Below, one piece after another: positions 6,731 through 9,400 of a stretch of DNA of 9,400 nucleotides (its first letter is position 1; every line of letters starts with the position of its first letter). The position numbers and the translations under genes are program-made. Source of the stretch: DATLFI01 sp035524895 (GTDB lineage: Bacteria; Acidobacteriota; Thermoanaerobaculia; Multivoradales; Multivoraceae); the NCBI GenBank assembly GCA_035524895.1, contig DATLFI010000364.1, positions 1 to 9,400 of the forward strand, in the 5' to 3' direction. A model generated the notes under the pieces. That model was not told the origin of the DNA, searched no databases, and saw only the letters and a program-made list of their open reading frames with translations.

Positions 6731-6831
6731 GGGCTCCGGCTGGTCTGCGGCACTCGGGACGAGCGCCTTATCGCTGCTCCCTTCCGGGCCTGACGAGGTT
6801 CGGTGCCGCCCGATGCACAGGGCCCGAGCCC
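6731..6831 (-). ncRNA. ffs: Signal recognition particle 4.5S RNA (bacterial small SRP RNA)
   Basis: The minus strand carries the SRP signature CAGGCCCGGAAGGGAGCAG (within 6773-6794): the GGAA tetraloop and the asymmetric loop that binds Ffh M-domain. The flanks pair as an SRP hairpin. An inner arm GCGGCAC pairs exactly with GTGCCGC, and an outer arm GGGCTC (6831-6826) pairs with GAGCCC (6736-6731). This gives a rod of about 101 nt with no Alu domain, the form usual in Gram-negative bacteria. With Ffh and FtsY it targets nascent membrane proteins to the Sec translocon and YidC. It lies 52 nt upstream of dnaX in the same direction, as in many bacteria, with no terminator visible between them. 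The ends are set by base pairing and may be off by several bases. Confidence 0.93.
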
Positions 6832-6863
6832 TTCAGCCGCGGCTGGGTCCGCCGCGACGGCGA

Positions 6864-6892
6864 ATCGTACGGTCCCCAGCCGAGGGTGTAAA
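6864..6892 (-). promoter_or_regulatory. Sigma70-type promoter upstream of the SRP RNA gene
   Basis: Reading the minus strand, TTTACA (6892-6887, five of six matches to TTGACA) is followed after exactly 17 nt by TACGAT (6869-6864, four of six matches to TATAAT). Transcription would start near 6857, about 26 nt before the first pairing base of the SRP rod, so either the RNA is processed or the 5' end is longer than drawn. A 12-bp palindrome CAGCCGCGGCTG (6834-6845) lies in that leader. This is the best promoter in the window for the ffs-dnaX-ebfC-recR block. Confidence 0.5.
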
Positions 6893-7004
6893 GCGAGGAG
6901 CGTGCCGAGACCCTGCGGCGGGGTGGAACAGGCGGCTGGCGGCGTGTCGCGCTGGGGAGGCAATGGGTGACGCTGCCTCGAGGCTGTCTCGCCGCGCGAT
7001 GTCC

Positions 7005-7013
7005 TGCTAGAAT
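7005..7013 (+). promoter_or_regulatory. Extended -10 promoter candidate for tadA
   Basis: TGC TAGAAT (7005-7013) is a good extended -10: the hexamer matches TATAAT at five of six positions and a TG lies one base before it. Transcription would start near 7020, giving a leader of about 57 nt. No convincing -35 is found at 16-18 nt. The same layout (TGC plus hexamer) is seen before the DegT aminotransferase gene. Confidence 0.45.
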
Positions 7014-7076
7014 CGGCGCTTCCGCCGGACGGCGGCCCGCGTTTGGATCCCCGCGGCAGCCTGCGCGGTGATCTCG

Positions 7077-7550
7077 ATGCAGGACACGTCGTTCATGCGG
7101 GAGGCTCTCGATCTGGCGCGGCGAGCGGGAGCCGAGGGCGAGGTGCCGGTGGGCGCGGTGGTGGTGGGCGGGGGCCGAGTCATCGGTCGCGGCGCCAACC
7201 GCCGCGAGAGGACCGGCGACCCGCTGGCTCATGCCGAGATGATCGCGCTCGGCGAGGCGGCTCTCGGCCGGCCAGGCTGGCGCCTCGATGGATGCACTCT
7301 GTACGTGACGCTCGAGCCCTGCGCCATGTGTGCCGGGGCGCTGGTCAACAGCCGCGTGGACAGACTGGTGTTCGGCGCTCACGATCCCAAGGCGGGCTTT
7401 TGCGGTTCTCTCGGTGATATTGTCCGAGATTCGCGCCTCAACCACCGGCTGGAGGTGCGCGCTGGGGTCCTAGCGGAGGAGAGTGCGGCGTTGCTGCAGC
7501 AGTTCTTCGCGCGGCTTCGGCGCACCACGCGGCGGAACGACGATCTTTGA
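7077..7550 (+). CDS. tadA: tRNA-specific adenosine deaminase TadA
   Basis: A 157-residue zinc deaminase that converts adenosine 34 to inosine in tRNA-Arg(ACG), letting it read CGU, CGC and CGA. The zinc site is complete: HAE at 52-54 (His52 ligand, Glu54 proton shuttle) and PCAMC at 81-85 (Cys82, Cys85). EVPVGAVVV (22-30), the GAN at 39-41, and AHDPKAGFCGSLGDIVRDSRLNH (101-123) are typical of TadA and separate it from guanine or cytidine deaminases. GTG at 7068 is also in frame, but it lies inside GGTGATC (7067-7073), which matches the 3' part of the full Shine-Dalgarno sequence and sits well for ATG 7077, so ATG 7077 is preferred. Two serine tRNA genes follow in the same direction, and the gene diverges from the SRP RNA. 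Confidence 0.95.
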   Translation: MQDTSFMREALDLARRAGAEGEVPVGAVVVGGGRVIGRGANRRERTGDPLAHAEMIALGEAALGRPGWRLDGCTLYVTLEPCAMCAGALVNSRVDRLVFGAHDPKAGFCGSLGDIVRDSRLNHRLEVRAGVLAEESAALLQQFFARLRRTTRRNDDL

Positions 7551-7599
7551 CTGCTGTGCTTGGCGGCCTCGACGCGATGCGTCGCGGGCCGCGTCACGT

Positions 7600-7692
<93 letters not shown>

Positions 7693-7744
7693 TCCGAGCA
7701 GGGCTCGCGCTCACCGGGCGACGGCTCAGCGCCCCGGCGATATC

Positions 7745-7834
7745 GAAGACGGACGATTGAGAAGACGGAGCTAGCAGGACCGGATACCCAGCAGACCCGA
7801 AGACCTCGAAGACCTCAGAGACGATGATGAGACA
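7745..7834. repeat. Degenerate 9-bp repeat tract between the two tRNA-Ser genes
   Basis: GAAGACCTC is repeated exactly at 7799-7807 and 7808-7816. The flanks can be read in the same 9-bp phase as degenerate units: GAAGACGGA, CGATTGAGA, AGACGGAGC, TAGCAGGAC, CGGATACCC and AGCAGACCC before, then AGAGACGAT and GATGAGACA after. On the opposite strand the words (GTCTCTGAG, GTCTTCGAG, GTCTTCGGG) resemble the plus-strand units in the dnaX linker tract. The tract looks less GC-rich than its surroundings. The exact dimer is certain; the extended periodicity is my reading. Confidence 0.55.
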
Positions 7835-7843
7835 CAGCAACGC

Positions 7844-7933
7844 GGAGAGGTGCCAGAGTGGTCGAATGGGGCGGTCTCGAAAACCGTTGACCGTTTACGC
7901 GGTCCGTGGGTTCGAATCCCACCCTCTCCGCCA
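7844..7933 (+). tRNA. tRNA-Ser, anticodon CGA
   Basis: A 90-nt class II tRNA. The acceptor GGAGAGG (7844-7850) pairs with CCTCTCC (7923-7929), with G7930 and encoded CCA 7931-7933. The anticodon arm is GCGGT (7871-7875), loop CTCGAAA with CGA at 7878-7880, and ACCGT (7883-7887, one G-U pair). The long variable arm pairs GACCG (7889-7893) with CGGTC (7900-7904). The T arm is GTGGG-TTCGAAT-CCCAC (7906-7922). It reads UCG. Its T arm and 3' acceptor strand are identical to those of the first tRNA-Ser over 28 nt, so the pair may have arisen by duplication followed by change of the anticodon and variable arms. Confidence 0.97.
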
Positions 7934-8078
7934 ACCTTCACGGCCCAATCGCGACCCAAGCAGTGGACTGGGCGCATCGAGAGTGCAGCCGCCGCGCGAC
8001 CGAGTTGGCGCGCCGCGAATCCGGAAAGCCGAGCCTTTGCTGCCGTAGCCGGCGGCTCGAACGAGAAGGGGATCGAAA

Positions 8079-8213
8079 GTGAAACGCACGTTCCAACCGA
8101 ACAACCGGCGACGGAAGAAGACCCATGGCTTCCGGGTCCGGATGCGCACCAAGAACGGCCGTGCCGTGCTGGCGCGGCGGCGGCGCAAGGGCCGCAAGCG
8201 CCTCTGCGTCTGA
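8079..8213 (+). CDS. rpmH: 50S ribosomal protein L34
   Basis: A 44-residue basic protein matching L34 along its whole length: it opens MKRTFQPNNRRRKKTHGF, continues RVRMRTKNGRAVLARRRRKG and ends RKRLCV. L34 is a small component of the large ribosomal subunit. The start is GTG at 8079, with AAGGGGATC (from 8066) as ribosome site; the sequence fits the family exactly from this codon. The 145 bp between the tRNA-Ser gene and rpmH show no dnaA gene, no clear promoter and no DnaA box that I can recognise. The gene is followed by rnpA after 20 nt, the near-universal order. Confidence 0.97.
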   Translation: MKRTFQPNNRRRKKTHGFRVRMRTKNGRAVLARRRRKGRKRLCV

Positions 8214-8233
8214 GCCGTGAGCTGGCTGGGGCC

Positions 8234-8641
8234 ATGGAGGCACGCGGGCTGGCCGGAGGCGAGACGACCCGCCTGCGGCCGGAGGACCGGCTGTTGCGGC
8301 GCCGCGACTTCCAGCGGAGTTACCGCGAAGGCCGGCGCGAGCACGGCGTGGCCGCCGTGCTCCACGCGGCTCCGACGACCGGATACCAGGGGCGTTGCCG
8401 GCTCGGGATCACGGCGACCCGGAAGGTTGGGGGCGCAGTCACCAGAAATCGGCTCAAGCGCCAGGTGCGCGAGGTCTTTCGGCGGTCGAAGTCGAGGCCG
8501 GGGCTGATCGGACTCGATCTGGTGATCCACCTCAAACCCGAATCTGCGAGACTGGTGTTCCACGATATGAAAGAGGACCTGGATAGCCTCTTCGCCAGAA
8601 TGGCGGCGCGCTGGGCCACTGCGCCAGGGCGGGAGCGATGA
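8234..8641 (+). CDS. rnpA: Ribonuclease P protein component
   Basis: A 135-residue basic protein, slightly longer than usual because of about 12 extra N-terminal residues. It binds the RNase P RNA and helps it cleave the 5' leader from precursor tRNAs. The RNR motif is clear: RNRLKRQVREVFRR at 71-84. Before it, RLRPEDRLLRRRDFQRSYREGRR (13-35) matches the N-terminal helix and central cleft region (family pattern L...eF..v.r.G.r), and LGITATRKVGGAV (57-69) is the strand before the RNR helix. The start is ATG 8234, the first plausible in-frame codon; its ribosome site (GGCTGGGG) is mediocre. It overlaps yidD by ATGA at 8638-8641. Confidence 0.95.
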   Translation: MEARGLAGGETTRLRPEDRLLRRRDFQRSYREGRREHGVAAVLHAAPTTGYQGRCRLGITATRKVGGAVTRNRLKRQVREVFRRSKSRPGLIGLDLVIHLKPESARLVFHDMKEDLDSLFARMAARWATAPGRER

Positions 8642-8844
8642 GGGCCTTCCTGCTCTGGCTCCTTCGCGGCTACAAGCGCTTCGTGTCGCCCCTGTTGCCA
8701 CGGAGCTGCCGCTTCACGCCGACCTGTTCCGAGTACGCCCAGCTCGCCATTCGAGATCGAGGTGTGTGGCGAGGTCTGGTCCTGACGACTTGGCGACTGA
8801 TGCGCTGCCAGCCATTCGCTCTCGGTGGCGTCGACCTGCCCTGA
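8638..8844 (+). CDS. yidD: Membrane protein insertion efficiency factor YidD
   Basis: A 68-residue protein, within the family's usual 70-90 range or slightly short. YidD is a small membrane-associated protein that promotes insertion of inner-membrane proteins together with YidC. The diagnostic core is present: GYKRFVSPLLPRSCRFTPTC (11-30) followed by SEYAQLAI, with Cys24 and Cys30, and the C-terminal RCQPFALGGVDLP (56-68; family RCxPFxxGGxDPVP). Its ATG overlaps the rnpA stop by four bases (ATGA), implying coupling. The C-terminus is shorter than in many homologues, ending at DLP. Confidence 0.94.
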   Translation: MRAFLLWLLRGYKRFVSPLLPRSCRFTPTCSEYAQLAIRDRGVWRGLVLTTWRLMRCQPFALGGVDLP

Positions 8845-8977
8845 GCCCCACGCACGGGCAGGGGCGGTACGAGTCCCTGAGCAGCGCCCCGCAATGCCCC
8901 TTCGACACCCGTCTGTTCCGAAGACGTTCAACCCGAGTACGCGGCGAGCCTGGCTCGCGACGGAGTGTTAGTCACCG
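8845..8977. other. yidD-yidC gap with an inverted repeat
   Basis: These 133 bp are unusually long for a cluster whose other genes nearly touch. The clearest structure is a perfect inverted repeat, GCGAGCC-T-GGCTCGC (8944-8958), 19 nt before the yidC start codon. As RNA it would form a 6-bp hairpin with a 3-nt loop just before the GGAG (8962-8965) ribosome site. There is no T-run, so it is not a standard terminator. No coding signal is evident in the gap. Confidence 0.5.
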
Positions 8978-9400
8978 GTGGAAAGTCGCAGACTGTTCGT
9001 CGCCGCCCTGCTCTCGATGCTGGTCCTGCTGCTGTGGCGGTGGGCCTTTCCGCCGCAGCCTCCGGTACGTCCCGACGCGAGCGCCCAGCGGCCGGAGATC
9101 TCGGCCGGCAGCCCGGAAACGGGTGCGGTTGCTACCGCGACTCCTGCTGCGCCAGAGCCGGCGCCGGTGCCGGCCGCGGAGCCTGCCGTAGAGCGCCCTT
9201 TGCTCACCGCCGAGATCGAGTCAGAGGTTCGGGTCGAGACGGCGCAGTACACCGCGACCCTCAGCAACCGGGGGGCTGCGCTCACTTCACTGCATCTGGC
9301 CCCGCGGGAAGGCGCCGCCGGGAGTGGCGTGGAGCTGCTGAGGCAGCGAACGCCCGAGAAGGCGCGGGTGCTCTCCTTCGTGGGCCCCGATGGCGCGCCG
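8978..9400 (+). CDS. yidC: Membrane protein insertase YidC (N-terminal part, cut by window edge)
   Basis: The first 141 residues of the Oxa1/YidC insertase of Gram-negative type. It opens MESRRLFVAALLSMLVLLLW, a first membrane helix at about 6-20, then an Ala/Pro/Glu-rich linker (25-72), then the start of the periplasmic beta domain: VRVETAQYTATLSNRGAALT (84-103), matching the family's 'v.VeT..y...lsnrGA.i.s'. The conserved insertase core lies outside the window. GTG 8978 is the first possible start, because an in-frame TAG lies at 8969-8971. GGAG at 8962-8965 is the likely ribosome site, with long spacing. The position after yidD supports the call. Confidence 0.93.
   Translation, partial: MESRRLFVAALLSMLVLLLWRWAFPPQPPVRPDASAQRPEISAGSPETGAVATATPAAPEPAPVPAAEPAVERPLLTAEIESEVRVETAQYTATLSNRGAALTSLHLAPREGAAGSGVELLRQRTPEKARVLSFVGPDGAP

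Larger units (their letters stand above)
6832..7076. other. Divergent intergenic region between SRP RNA and tadA
   Basis: These 245 bp separate two divergent transcription units and hold the minus-strand promoter at 6864-6892 and the plus-strand extended -10 site at 7005-7013. A short hairpin, CCGCC-GGAC-GGCGG, at 7022-7035 would lie at the start of the tadA leader. The minus-strand open frame that continues upstream of dnaX through this region shows no protein-family similarity and crosses the RNA gene, so I treat it as non-coding. Confidence 0.6.

Noticed and set aside
6679..6963. A 95-residue N-terminal extension of DnaX.
   Set aside because: It would be translated across the SRP RNA gene, and the conserved DnaX start MSYQVLARKWRP begins at 6678.
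7943..7973. GCCCA/TGGGC pairing after the second tRNA-Ser as a terminator.
   Set aside because: Only 5 bp with a loop of about 21 nt and no T-run.
7934..8078. A replication origin upstream of rpmH.
   Set aside because: I see no DnaA box resembling TTATCCACA, no AT-rich unwinding stretch and no dnaA gene in the gap.
7850..8233. An open frame in phase with rnpA running back through rpmH and the second tRNA-Ser, like the overlapping rpmH/rnpA known from Thermus.
   Set aside because: Between the tRNA and ATG 8234 I find no usable in-frame start codon, and the translated upstream part has no family resemblance. The openness is explained by high GC content.

Overview
This window is ordinary, gene-dense bacterial chromosome of very high GC content. 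Most of it is core housekeeping DNA, not accessory or mobile DNA. A YidC with an N-terminal membrane anchor and periplasmic region points to a Gram-negative envelope. The GC content, the mix of neighbourhoods and the GTG starts would fit a high-GC phylum such as Acidobacteriota. That placement is an inference and has not been tested by any search.

Layout, left to right. (1) 2-277 (+) is the 3' end of a probable mutY. (2) 296-1273 (-) encodes a protein with two tandem cyclic-nucleotide-binding-type domains. (3) 1274-1563 is a divergent intergenic region with two copies of a 20-bp palindromic repeat and a promoter-like site. (4) 1564-2694 (+) encodes a DegT/WbpE-like sugar aminotransferase. (5) On the minus strand, read from 6831 down to 2711, lie the 4.5S/SRP RNA gene, dnaX, ebfC, recR and a class III aminotransferase. 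These genes are tightly packed: a 4-bp overlap, a 3-nt gap and an 18-nt gap. (6) Diverging from the SRP RNA is tadA (+), followed by two serine tRNA genes (anticodons GGA and CGA). (7) From 8079 on the plus strand runs the classic rpmH-rnpA-yidD-yidC cluster. yidC is cut by the window edge.

How the genes work together. The ffs-dnaX-ebfC-recR block couples protein-targeting RNA, the replicative clamp loader and recombinational repair, as in many bacteria. tadA edits the wobble base of tRNA-Arg and sits next to tRNA genes. rpmH, rnpA, yidD and yidC serve ribosome assembly, tRNA 5' maturation and membrane-protein insertion. SRP RNA and YidC belong to linked membrane-targeting routes.

I found no CRISPR array, insertion sequence, prophage or defence system, and no clearly novel system. 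The points most worth a second look are: degenerate 9-bp repeat tracts of similar style in two places (inside the dnaX linker and between the tRNA-Ser genes); a C6 run in dnaX where loss of one base would give a 429-residue gamma-sized product; the paired palindromes upstream of the cyclic-nucleotide-binding gene; and the class III aminotransferase attached to the recR end of the dnaX operon.
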